Assembly: GCA_047616325.1 (NCBI GenBank)
Contig: JBLHGN010000092.1
Coordinates: 1-12,188 of the forward strand
DNA length: 12,188 bases
Source: JBLHGN01 sp047616325
GTDB lineage: Bacteria > Pseudomonadota > Gammaproteobacteria > Pseudomonadales > Cellvibrionaceae
Reading direction: 5' to 3'
Shown: positions 1-6,657 of the stretch, piece by piece
Layout of the letters: every line of letters begins with the position of its first letter
How positions within the stretch are numbered: position 1 is the stretch's first letter
The notes under the pieces: model-generated
What the model was told of the DNA's origin: nothing
What the model saw: the letters and a program-made list of their open reading frames with translations, nothing else
The model's database searches: none
Program-made: the position numbers and the translations under genes

Positions 1-53
1 ATACATTGGGGTTTTATTGCCTAGAGTTAATACCCTGCCTACCAACGCCCAGA

Positions 54-1484
54 TTAATACGCTTTTTTCGAAAGTAGCGCCATAGGGGTTAATAGTAGTA
101 TTTTGAGATCCAGTAAGGGCGACCAGTTACAAATATACTCAAGGTCCAGCTCTACCCGGCGACTCATAAGCTCTAGTGTTTCAGTCTCGCCACGCAGTCC
201 GTTTATTTGAGCCAGCCCGGTCATACCCGGCTTTATACGATGCCTAGCCAAATAAGTGCGGACTTTGTCCGAGTAGTATTCATTGTGAGACTCGGCATGC
301 GGCCTGGGGCCCACCAGCGACATACTGCCCTCTAGCACATTAAATAGCTGTGGTAGTTCGTCGATACTGGTTTTACGCATGAAGGCGCCCACACGCGTTA
401 TTCTTGGGTCGCCTTTCGTGGCCTGCTTAACAATATTATCCGGTTTATGCGTATACATGCTGCGAAATTTATACACGTAGAATTTTTTGCCATCCCAACC
501 GTCCCTCAACTGTTTAAATATGACGGGGCCAGGCGACGTCAATTTCACAGTTAGGGCAAAAACGATCAGAATTGGGCTGAGCAACACAATTGCCATAAGA
601 GATACACTTTTGTCCATTACAGCCTTAATAAATGCAGGGCCACCGGCCATCAGCGGCGTTTCGTTCAAGGTTAGCAGTGGTACCCCGGCCACTTCGCGCA
701 CACTGTGATTTAGCAGTCGAAATTCGAAGATGTCTGGCGCCCAGACCAGATCGATATTGGAGTCAATCAATAAGTCTTGCACGTCTTTGATGTGTCCGAT
801 TAACGCAAATGGTAAGGCCACATAGATACGGCGAATATTGTATTGGTCAATAATTTGATTGAGTTCTTTTTCGGTGCCCAATAACCCCGGCTTCTCCATT
901 GTCCATTCGTTTTCTTGATCATTTCCGTAATTTATTACGCCAACAATTTTGTCGCTTAGCCAAATATTGTTAGTAATCGCCGACGCGAGATGTCGCGCCA
1001 CTGGACCTGTACCGATAATTATTGCCGGTATTCGTTCGCGATATTTGAGCCTATATATTGAATACACTTGGTAGGTGATCACAAACACAAGAGCTTGCAG
1101 CACAAAGGACAGCAGGGCCCAGTATACGATCACCTGACGAGAATAGGATTCCGACGTTTTGGTTAAGAAGGCAACCCACGCCAAAATAATAATGACCACT
1201 CCCCACGCGCGGGCCAAATGCTGAATACCGCCCATCACACTGTCGAAGCGGCGCAACACACCAAACATATGATAGGTAATGGTCATTAAGAGAAGCGCAA
1301 ACACCAACATACTGCGGTAGTGCACAAGAATTTCGCCGTCGCGCCAATAGGTCAAGGCGACCAGAGATGTAGTTACCACCATAATATTGAGCAATTGCTG
1401 CACCCACTGTACGAGGGTGTCATGATTTTGCAGAAGGCGTTTATTGCGATGGTTGTATGTCTTTTGGAAACTGGAGTCCGTCAT
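54..1484 (-). CDS. Undecaprenyl-phosphate hexose-1-phosphate transferase (WcaJ/EpsB-type priming enzyme)
   Basis: This enzyme should move a sugar-1-phosphate, most likely glucose-1-phosphate, from a nucleotide sugar to undecaprenyl phosphate at the inner membrane. That is the first step of repeat-unit assembly. The 476-residue product has the full architecture of the family. There are four hydrophobic segments at about residues 30-48, 57-77, 94-110 and 117-139. A Rossmann-like middle domain starts at IIIGTGPVARHLA (155-167). The C-terminal catalytic domain has a membrane-embedded helix (about 293-313) before SPGP, then KFRSM (339-343), DPRITRVG (359-366), SIDELPQL (373-380), VGPRPHA (391-397) and GMTGLAQINGLRGET (420-434). 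The ATG at 1484 has only a weak ribosome-binding site. It lies 398 nt downstream of the small PEP-CTERM-like gene on the same strand, so it may have its own promoter. The family call is firm; the exact sugar is inferred from resemblance to WcaJ. Confidence 0.93.
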   Translation of the reverse strand: MTDSSFQKTYNHRNKRLLQNHDTLVQWVQQLLNIMVVTTSLVALTYWRDGEILVHYRSMLVFALLLMTITYHMFGVLRRFDSVMGGIQHLARAWGVVIIILAWVAFLTKTSESYSRQVIVYWALLSFVLQALVFVITYQVYSIYRLKYRERIPAIIIGTGPVARHLASAITNNIWLSDKIVGVINYGNDQENEWTMEKPGLLGTEKELNQIIDQYNIRRIYVALPFALIGHIKDVQDLLIDSNIDLVWAPDIFEFRLLNHSVREVAGVPLLTLNETPLMAGGPAFIKAVMDKSVSLMAIVLLSPILIVFALTVKLTSPGPVIFKQLRDGWDGKKFYVYKFRSMYTHKPDNIVKQATKGDPRITRVGAFMRKTSIDELPQLFNVLEGSMSLVGPRPHAESHNEYYSDKVRTYLARHRIKPGMTGLAQINGLRGETETLELMSRRVELDLEYICNWSPLLDLKILLLTPMALLSKKAY

Positions 1485-1882
1485 GCTGAATTAAACTCGG
1501 TCGTGATATTCACTGTTGCAAGGAGCTAGCTTTCTATCATATCAAGGCATAAGTTGGTGTTATACAATCATTAGCCAATAACATTGCTGCGCACATAGTA
1601 CATATAAACAAAGTGCACTACGAATCGAATAATAACTGATTCCACCAAAAGTGTAGCTTATTTGATTTTAGGAAAACGGCGAACTAGGCAATATCAAGGT
1701 TAGCTTCATTTCCAAGCCGACCACACCATTGACCAAAGATGGGTACTACACATAAAAGCTATGGCAACTAGCTCTTGTAAAATGAGGACAGCTTGAAGGT
1801 AAAAAGGAGAGGGGTGTGGGGGATATAACTAGGGAACCATGAAGGTGGAGCACCGGCGCGAGTACACCAATGCCCCATTAAA
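1485..1882. other. Gene-free spacer upstream of the priming transferase
   Basis: This 398-nt stretch separates the 59-residue precursor gene from the transferase gene. Frames here are short and look like noise. I see no convincing promoter with both -35 and -10 boxes and no sigma-54 GG-N10-GC site on the minus strand. The only structure worth naming is the weak hairpin at 1757-1773. The promoter of the transferase, if separate, should lie here but cannot be pointed to by eye. Confidence 0.5.
1753..1773 (-). terminator. Weak candidate terminator after the small PEP-CTERM-like gene
   Basis: On the minus strand a perfect 5-bp stem, AGCTA / TAGCT, encloses a 7-nt loop (GTTGCCA) and is followed directly by TTTTAT. 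It lies about 110 nt downstream of the stop codon of the 59-residue gene. The stem is short and AT-rich, so this could be chance. Confidence 0.2.
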
Positions 1883-2062
1883 TTAATTTGTACGACGTCC
1901 CTTGTAAGTTCCAAGCAACAACAATGCAGCGCCGCACACACTAAGATAAACTGGCTCATCTATTGGATGTACCAACCAGGCGGTACCATCTGCAGAAGCT
2001 GCTTGTGAAAACAAACACGCAACGATTAAAAAATTAACGAAAAACCAAATTTTAGCTTTCAT
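1883..2062 (-). CDS. Tiny secreted precursor with a PEP-CTERM-like sorting signal
   Basis: The product has 59 residues. Residues 1-24 form a clean Sec signal peptide: Lys2 and Lys4, the hydrophobic stretch IWFFVNFLIVACLF, and the cleavage motif Ala-Ser-Ala before Asp25. Residues 25-37 are a short spacer ending in PIDEP. Residues 38-52 are a hydrophobic helix (VYLSVCGAALLLLGT) and the tail is YKGRRTN. An Xaa-Glu-Pro, a single transmembrane helix and an Arg-rich end in that order match the PEP-CTERM signal cut by exosortases, with Asp in place of the first Pro. If both ends were processed, only about ten residues would remain. The ATG at 2062 was chosen because AGGTG lies 5 nt upstream and the signal peptide starts there; an in-frame GTG at 2116 would add 18 unlikely residues. 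A sigma-54-type promoter lies about 100 nt upstream. It could instead be an unprocessed small membrane protein. Confidence 0.68.
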   Translation of the reverse strand: MKAKIWFFVNFLIVACLFSQAASADGTAWLVHPIDEPVYLSVCGAALLLLGTYKGRRTN

Positions 2063-2067
2063 GCTCA

Positions 2068-2072
2068 CACCT
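2068..2072 (-). promoter_or_regulatory. Ribosome-binding site deciding the start of the 59-residue gene
   Basis: AGGTG on the minus strand sits 5 nt before the ATG at 2062-2060. It supports this internal ATG over the longer open frame that begins with GTG at 2116, and so defines a protein beginning directly with its signal peptide. Confidence 0.6.
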
Positions 2073-2092
2073 AAACTCACTTGTTCTTTGGG

Positions 2093-2114
2093 GTTAGCAC
2101 AATTAGTGGCTAAC
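2093..2114 (-). promoter_or_regulatory. Hairpin in the 5' leader of the PEP-CTERM-like gene
   Basis: In the predicted transcript, GTTAGCCAC pairs with GTGCTAAC around the 5-nt loop TAATT, giving eight base pairs with a single bulged C. It lies between the predicted sigma-54 start (about 2152) and the start codon (2062), and ends 20 nt before the ribosome-binding site. No U-run follows, so it is not a terminator. Its role is unknown; leader stabilisation or translational control are possibilities. Confidence 0.35.
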
Positions 2115-2162
2115 ACTCTGTACTGAGGAGAAACTCAACGGTCATCTCTAGACTTTAGGTAA

Positions 2163-2178
2163 TGCAGGCAACGTGCCA
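2163..2178 (-). promoter_or_regulatory. Candidate sigma-54 (RpoN) promoter for the PEP-CTERM-like gene
   Basis: The minus strand reads TGGCACG-TTGC-CTGCA. The RpoN consensus is TGGCACG-N4-TTGCA, so there is only one mismatch (C for the first T of the -12 element). The invariant GG (2177-2176) and GC (2165-2164) are exactly ten bases apart. Transcription would start near 2152, giving a leader of about 90 nt before the ATG at 2062. PEP-CTERM genes in exosortase-A genomes are known to be tied to the RpoN-dependent regulator pair PrsK/PrsR, so this site supports the sorting-signal reading of the small gene. An activator site would be expected upstream; CACGTG and GTGATCAC palindromes at 2191-2201 are nearby but unproven. 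Confidence 0.6.
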
Positions 2179-2864
2179 AAACTACAATTTCACGTGATCA
2201 CTTTTCAATTCAAACGTATGATTTAGTTATTTTCTATTAAATTCAAAGCGTTACGTGAGAATAAAAAATAATATAAGAAGAGGCCCTGCAATGAAATAAA
2301 CGCCAAAAATGAATCAGGCGCCGCTCTCGATGATGCTAAAAAAGGCCGTTGTATAATTATCTGACACAAGATTTGAACCAGATCAACTTAAATGATTCGA
2401 GCGCCTACGAGTGATAAGCCGCTTGACTACGATATATGGGATAAATCCATAAATTTTAGCTGTGATGTACTAACAAACCAAAGCGCTATACCTTAAGCTC
2501 ATTTAAATTATTTTTATTATTTCTTTTGATTGTAAAAAAAATCGACGAACCGTTCTTTTTCTACAACAAACCGTCCATGGGACGGGTGTATGTATACCTA
2601 GGCATTGGCCCAGGAAGCCGCGTGAAGGCCTTTATCAATCCTTCTTGTGTTAAACAATTAGGCACCTCGGCACGTGAATACGATGCAGGCTCACAAGGTC
2701 TGGAAAATAGCTTTTCGTTTCGGGAAGATTTAACAAGACGAGAAAGACGTAGTAGTACCAACATCACCAAGAAGGTAGTAATACAAGCGACAGTCGCAGC
2801 ACTACCCTTGTGCTTCAGCTGACGACGATGAAGGGCTATGCAGGCACAAAGCAGGGTACGACTA
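2179..2864. other. Gene-poor AT-rich stretch with unexplained short open frames
   Basis: Nothing recognisable is encoded here. The first half (2179-2525) is AT-rich and holds only very short frames. In the second half two frames overlap on opposite strands. One is a plus-strand frame of 98 codons from a TTG at 2526 to 2822. The other is a minus-strand frame of 103 codons from a TTG at 2872 that overlaps the end of the beta-barrel gene by 8 nt. Neither has an ATG at its start, a good ribosome-binding site or a motif I recognise. A TATAAT sits on the plus strand at 2352-2357 without a matching -35. The segment may be a decayed gene, an untranslated RNA or spacer. Confidence 0.4.
2571..2585 (-). 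terminator. GC-rich hairpin, weak candidate terminator of the export operon
   Basis: CCGTCC and GGACGG form a perfect 6-bp stem around a 3-nt loop. On the minus strand the stem is followed by TTTGTTGT, a broken T-run. It lies about 280 nt beyond the stop codon of the beta-barrel gene, which is far for a terminator of that operon. A second stem (minus strand CCTGGGC / GCCTAGG with one G-U pair, 2597-2614) lies just upstream. Together they may mark the end of the transcript. Confidence 0.28.
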
Positions 2865-4217
2865 TCAATCAAAGGCGTAAGTGGCTCTCAAACTAACAGA
2901 GCCAACACTTAGTTCCTCACTGTTAGTGTCGCGCTTTTCTTGCTGGAGCCTCATCTCCAAGGTCAACTGCCGGTTTGCAATGTAATTAACGCCCGCACCC
3001 AAGGTGGTGATTTGTGATGTTGCCCGAGTGCTTAGGGGGTCGGAGAAATTTGCCTTACTAGAGCTGCTGGTAAAACTGGCCGATAGCTGCGAGGTAAATT
3101 CGTAGACAAAAGTTACGTCGCCAGTGACGCGCTTTGAATCATTTATAGACAAATTGATATAATCTGAGTCTTCAACGCCTGCGTTGAGAGAAACACTACA
3201 GCGCTCACACATAAGTTCAAACAACCAAGCTATGCCTGCACTTGTACTTTTAACTTGGTCTGGATCTAGACTTGTGCCATCGAAGGAAATTTCCGACGAA
3301 AAAAAGGCACTATTTTGATTTCCCAGTGACGAGTCGGTTATGGTTCGACTGGCAAAGATATTGAGCGTACTTCCCGATAGACGCGTATTTAATTGAAGAT
3401 CTACGGTTGGTTCGCTATTCGTGCTGCCAACAGCAGGTTTAATCTTAGTCACGCCAAACTGCACAATATAATCAAAAGTTCGGTGTAAAACACCAAATTT
3501 TAAGGTTGCCGACTCGGTTTTATAGTTGGCGAGTTCACTGACGTCATTGTATTCGATATCGCGTTCACCGAAAATAAAGTTCAACTCTCTGGTAGAGGAT
3601 ATATGACGGGTATAAATTAAATCAAAGCCATTTCTTTTTGAATCATTTTCTATCGAGTCTTCTATATCCACCTGAGCCACATTGAAGGCTACTGACAGTA
3701 CGTTGGCATTGTCATTGCGTGTTCTTACAAAGGCAAAACCAGAGGTAATTTCTCTAGCTTGAGTGTTCGCTAAAATGGAGCGAGAGGACGCAGGATCATC
3801 TAAGATCCTGCGTATCGAATGATTTAAAGCAGCACCGTAAAAACTAGTATCGTTGCCTACCTTAAGTCCTGACTCACCGTCCCAATAGGTATCGTCCGGC
3901 TGGGAGTTTTTGGGGTATTTTGCTTCCCTGACATCGTAAATCAGCGACAGCTCACTTAAGTTTGTTCGCCAAAGTGAATCGATAGTGGCTCCGTAAGACA
4001 TTTGCGTCTCTTCAACTTTCGGAGCATCGTCACTCACTTCCGTGGCATTGCCCACCAACTTTGACTCAATATAGAACGAGCCAAAAAATCTATTTTCTTC
4101 TTGCAGACTAGTTGCTTGCGCGTTCACACCCGCGCCAAAACCCATAAGTAAGATACTAGCCACTATAATTATTGGACTTATTCGTGCCAGTTTAAACGTC
4201 TTTATATCAGATTCCAT
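2865..4217 (-). CDS. Outer-membrane beta-barrel protein, probable polysaccharide exit porin
   Basis: The 450-residue product begins with a signal peptide: Lys and Arg residues, then the hydrophobic run ISPIIIVASILLMGFGAGV, with likely cleavage after Ala33 (VNA) or Ala35. The rest is a long series of alternating polar and hydrophobic strands separated by Asp/Ser/Asn-rich turns, as in a transmembrane beta-barrel. The chain ends ATYAFD, so the usual terminal aromatic is followed by one Asp. A Cys-x-x-Cys pair (CERC, 337-340) is unusual for such a protein. The ATG at 4217 lies 2 nt after the stop of the chain-length gene; an overlapping TTG at 4223 is less likely. Position and size resemble the barrel proteins of exosortase-linked polysaccharide loci (EpsL or the TIGR03016 group) and the separate barrels used with short OPX proteins. 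Barrel nature is fairly sure; the porin role is inferred from neighbours. Confidence 0.82.
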   Translation of the reverse strand: MESDIKTFKLARISPIIIVASILLMGFGAGVNAQATSLQEENRFFGSFYIESKLVGNATEVSDDAPKVEETQMSYGATIDSLWRTNLSELSLIYDVREAKYPKNSQPDDTYWDGESGLKVGNDTSFYGAALNHSIRRILDDPASSRSILANTQAREITSGFAFVRTRNDNANVLSVAFNVAQVDIEDSIENDSKRNGFDLIYTRHISSTRELNFIFGERDIEYNDVSELANYKTESATLKFGVLHRTFDYIVQFGVTKIKPAVGSTNSEPTVDLQLNTRLSGSTLNIFASRTITDSSLGNQNSAFFSSEISFDGTSLDPDQVKSTSAGIAWLFELMCERCSVSLNAGVEDSDYINLSINDSKRVTGDVTFVYEFTSQLSASFTSSSSKANFSDPLSTRATSQITTLGAGVNYIANRQLTLEMRLQQEKRDTNSEELSVGSVSLRATYAFD

Positions 4218-4219
4218 TT

Positions 4220-5719
4220 TCAAGATCTCAGCCCAATAACTCCAACAGTGAGATACACACTAAAGACAAATATACCCCATGCTACCAAGCCAAATATGGC
4301 ATTTCGAAAAACTCTTAATGTCATAGGCGAATCGTAGTGAGGTATTACTCCCAACACCGCAATGTCTGCTGGTACACTTTTTTTCATCTGGCCGATTGTA
4401 CGTACGCGCTTATCACCTAACACAAGTAATGCCGCTAGTAGAAATGGAATACCGAATGCCAATATTGGGCCCAGCACTAAAAATTCTACAAAACCCAGTC
4501 CAATATAGTTTTTGGGCAAGCTAGGCCGGTCAATTACTGAATACTTAGGCATGGCCGCTGTAATTTTTTGGCGCTTTTCTATAATGGTATTTCTCGCTTT
4601 TTTCGCCTCTTCATATCTTTCATCCAGCTCTTGAAACTCATTCCTCATTTTTTCCAAGGCCAAATCTTGCGAACGGTCATCACTAGCCGAGTCTATTTCA
4701 GCATCATATATTTTCTGCAGCGACTCACCACGTGCGCTAAGCACTTCCAACTCTACTTCGTCGAGGGTAAATTGTTTACGCAGTTGTTCATAGAGAGATT
4801 CATCTAGCACACCGGTGTCGACTAATGGCACGCCATCAACATTCCGTTTAGACAATTCAAGATTAATATTATCCAGTTCTATTTGTTTTGATACCAATTC
4901 CGGCGAACCAGAAGAATAGTTTTTTTTGTTTTCCTCAATAATATTTATTAGGCGCTCTCTTTTGTCCCTAAGTTCTTTCACTCTTGCTCTGGTCGACTGG
5001 TAAACATGTTCTTTTTGTAACTGTTTGCGTACGCTGTCAATTTTAGTTTCAATAGTGCTGATATTAATATCTACATCCTGAAGCGTCTCACGTAAAGATG
5101 TAATGCGACTGGCCGCACCGCCACCCTCATTAAGTCGACCTACCGCTTTCATTTCCCGAATATTTGATTCCTTTTCCTGCAGCAAATTTCTGAGACGACT
5201 TTCATTAGCGAGCAAAACCAAGTATTCATCATTTAGAGCTTGCAATTGGTTTTCGGGAGCGATCATTTCAAGCAGAGTGTTTACTATGGTTTGCAATCTC
5301 TGTTCTGCAATCTGAGGGCTCCTTGCTAAATAGGTAATGGTGACGAAATTTTGGCCTGAAAAGAAAATGGAACTACGCTTAATAAATTCATCCGCGTCCA
5401 ATGCGGGTAAATCGGCATTAGCGAGCGACCCTGCTTCCAGCCTGGCTAGAATTTTTTCAATAAATGATGTTGAATTGAACCTGCTTATTAGCTTTTCCAG
5501 TTGCTCCGAATTCGAACTATTCGTTGCGCTATTTAACAAAAAGGGTCTAGTTACCGCAGATATGACGGCACGAGACTGATAGAATTCTTGCCAAAAATAA
5601 CCGACAACAACAACTCCAAGTAAAATGGCGGACGCAAATATGTTGTAAGTGCGTTTGGAGCGAAAGAGTTCGTGAAAAATAGCGCGGATAAACTGTTTAA
5701 CTGCATTTTGTTGGTACAC
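4220..5719 (-). CDS. Wzz-type polysaccharide chain-length determinant, without fused kinase
   Basis: The 499-residue inner-membrane protein should form the periplasmic oligomer that controls polymer length and links synthesis to export. It has a transmembrane helix at about 25-43. A large, charged, mostly coiled-coil periplasmic region (about 155-385) follows. Then comes a Pro-containing segment (PKYSVIDRPSLP, about 391-402) typical of the family just before the second membrane helix (about 408-434). A short cytoplasmic stretch (DKRVRTIGQMKK...AVLGVIPHY) leads to a third hydrophobic helix (about 473-495). No Walker motifs or Tyr-rich tail are present, so the BY-kinase would have to be a separate gene. 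This resembles the PEP-CTERM-locus chain-length subfamily (TIGR03007), which also carries no kinase. The start is a GTG with GGGG about 7 nt upstream. The next gene begins 2 nt after its stop, so the two are translationally close. Confidence 0.88.
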   Translation of the reverse strand: MYQQNAVKQFIRAIFHELFRSKRTYNIFASAILLGVVVVGYFWQEFYQSRAVISAVTRPFLLNSATNSSNSEQLEKLISRFNSTSFIEKILARLEAGSLANADLPALDADEFIKRSSIFFSGQNFVTITYLARSPQIAEQRLQTIVNTLLEMIAPENQLQALNDEYLVLLANESRLRNLLQEKESNIREMKAVGRLNEGGGAASRITSLRETLQDVDINISTIETKIDSVRKQLQKEHVYQSTRARVKELRDKRERLINIIEENKKNYSSGSPELVSKQIELDNINLELSKRNVDGVPLVDTGVLDESLYEQLRKQFTLDEVELEVLSARGESLQKIYDAEIDSASDDRSQDLALEKMRNEFQELDERYEEAKKARNTIIEKRQKITAAMPKYSVIDRPSLPKNYIGLGFVEFLVLGPILAFGIPFLLAALLVLGDKRVRTIGQMKKSVPADIAVLGVIPHYDSPMTLRVFRNAIFGLVAWGIFVFSVYLTVGVIGLRS

Positions 5720-5873
5720 GATTACCCCACTTGGCTATGGCTGTAGTTTGCAAACGAGCCGTTTGCTTGAAAGCGACACAAATCAGATAAACACCATATT
5801 TTTACCTTTGCGACATTGTTTATAAAAACAGTGCAAACACATTTAGCTGTCGAACCTTGCCGGTCTCTACCGT
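5720..5873 (-). promoter_or_regulatory. Spacer between export genes with an inverted repeat
   Basis: The 154-nt gap between the OPX lipoprotein and the chain-length gene holds a perfect inverted repeat, GCAAAC-GAGCC-GTTTGC (5750-5766), about 30 nt before the GTG start of the chain-length gene. A small CGGT/ACCG stem lies just after the OPX stop. No clear promoter was seen. The repeat could affect translation of the downstream gene or bind a regulator; this is inference. Confidence 0.25.
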
Positions 5874-6485
5874 TTAAAAGACTCGTTCGGGAATGGTGAC
5901 AATGTCGGACGGCGCTAACGTATAGTTAGTGGAGAGTTTACCCTTATTAAGAATATCGCCAAGCTTAATGGGGTAAACTTTTAGCTCGTCGCCAACGTTT
6001 CGGTAGAGTCTGGCGCTGTTTGCTGAGGCATATTGCGTTGGTCCGCCAGCCTCCAACACTAAGTCGAGTACAGTCATGCCGTCTTTGTGTGGAAGTGAAA
6101 CAGGATTATTCACAGCGCCCGTCACGCGAACCCGAAGCAAATAGTCGACACTGCCTGCATCGATCACGATTACCGTTACCTGAGGACTTCTCAAATAAGT
6201 TTGTAAACTATCGGTGAGATTAACCGCGAGTTGCTTCGCAGTTAGACCTTGTGCGTTGATATCACCAACCAGTGGTAAAGAAATTTTGCCGTCGGGACGC
6301 ACCGGCACATTCATGGTCAACTCTTCATTTTTCCATACGCTGACCCGCAATTCATCGCCAACACCGACATAGTATTCACCCAACAAACTCTGCTTGGATA
6401 CAACTGGCTGCCCTGTTGACATACCAGTGCTAGCGCACCCAGCCAACAATAGTATTGCGAAAATCCCACCTATAAACGTTTTCAT
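5874..6485 (-). CDS. Short Wza-like polysaccharide export (OPX) lipoprotein
   Basis: The 203-residue product should form a periplasmic ring at the outer membrane that guides the polysaccharide outward. It starts with a lipoprotein signal: MKTFIGGIFAILL followed by the lipobox L-A-G-C with Cys17 as the lipidated residue. A Poly_export domain covers about 36-110 (YYVGVGDELRVSVWKNEEL, RPDGKISLPLVGDI). One SLBB domain covers about 118-175 (VTGAVNNPVSL, TVLDLVLEAGG). The chain ends DIVTIPERVF, so the later domains and C-terminal amphipathic helix of E. coli Wza (about 380 residues) are absent. It therefore belongs with the short OPX proteins, including the PEP-CTERM-associated group (TIGR03027), which need a separate barrel. 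The ATG at 6485 was chosen because AGGGG lies about 7 nt upstream; the GTG just before it would add one residue. Confidence 0.9.
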   Translation of the reverse strand: MKTFIGGIFAILLLAGCASTGMSTGQPVVSKQSLLGEYYVGVGDELRVSVWKNEELTMNVPVRPDGKISLPLVGDINAQGLTAKQLAVNLTDSLQTYLRSPQVTVIVIDAGSVDYLLRVRVTGAVNNPVSLPHKDGMTVLDLVLEAGGPTQYASANSARLYRNVGDELKVYPIKLGDILNKGKLSTNYTLAPSDIVTIPERVF

Positions 6486-6657
6486 CACCGTGCCCCTGGT
6501 CAGTACTGAAATAGAAACGCATTGTTAAGACAAGCAACTGCGTTACAAATCGTCGTATCGTGCTATCTGCTGTTGCTATTGCTCTTTTTACTTTAAATCG
6601 CAGATTAAATCTACAAGCCCACCCAGCGTTTTATTAACTAGGTGCATTGGCCGCGCA

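Noticed and set aside
2063..2116. N-terminal extension of the small PEP-CTERM-like protein from a GTG at 2116
   Set aside because: The extension is polar, precedes a proper signal peptide, overlaps the leader hairpin and has no ribosome-binding site; the ATG at 2062 has AGGTG at good spacing.
2352..2357. A perfect TATAAT on the plus strand
   Set aside because: No acceptable -35 box lies 16-18 bp upstream, and no credible gene follows.
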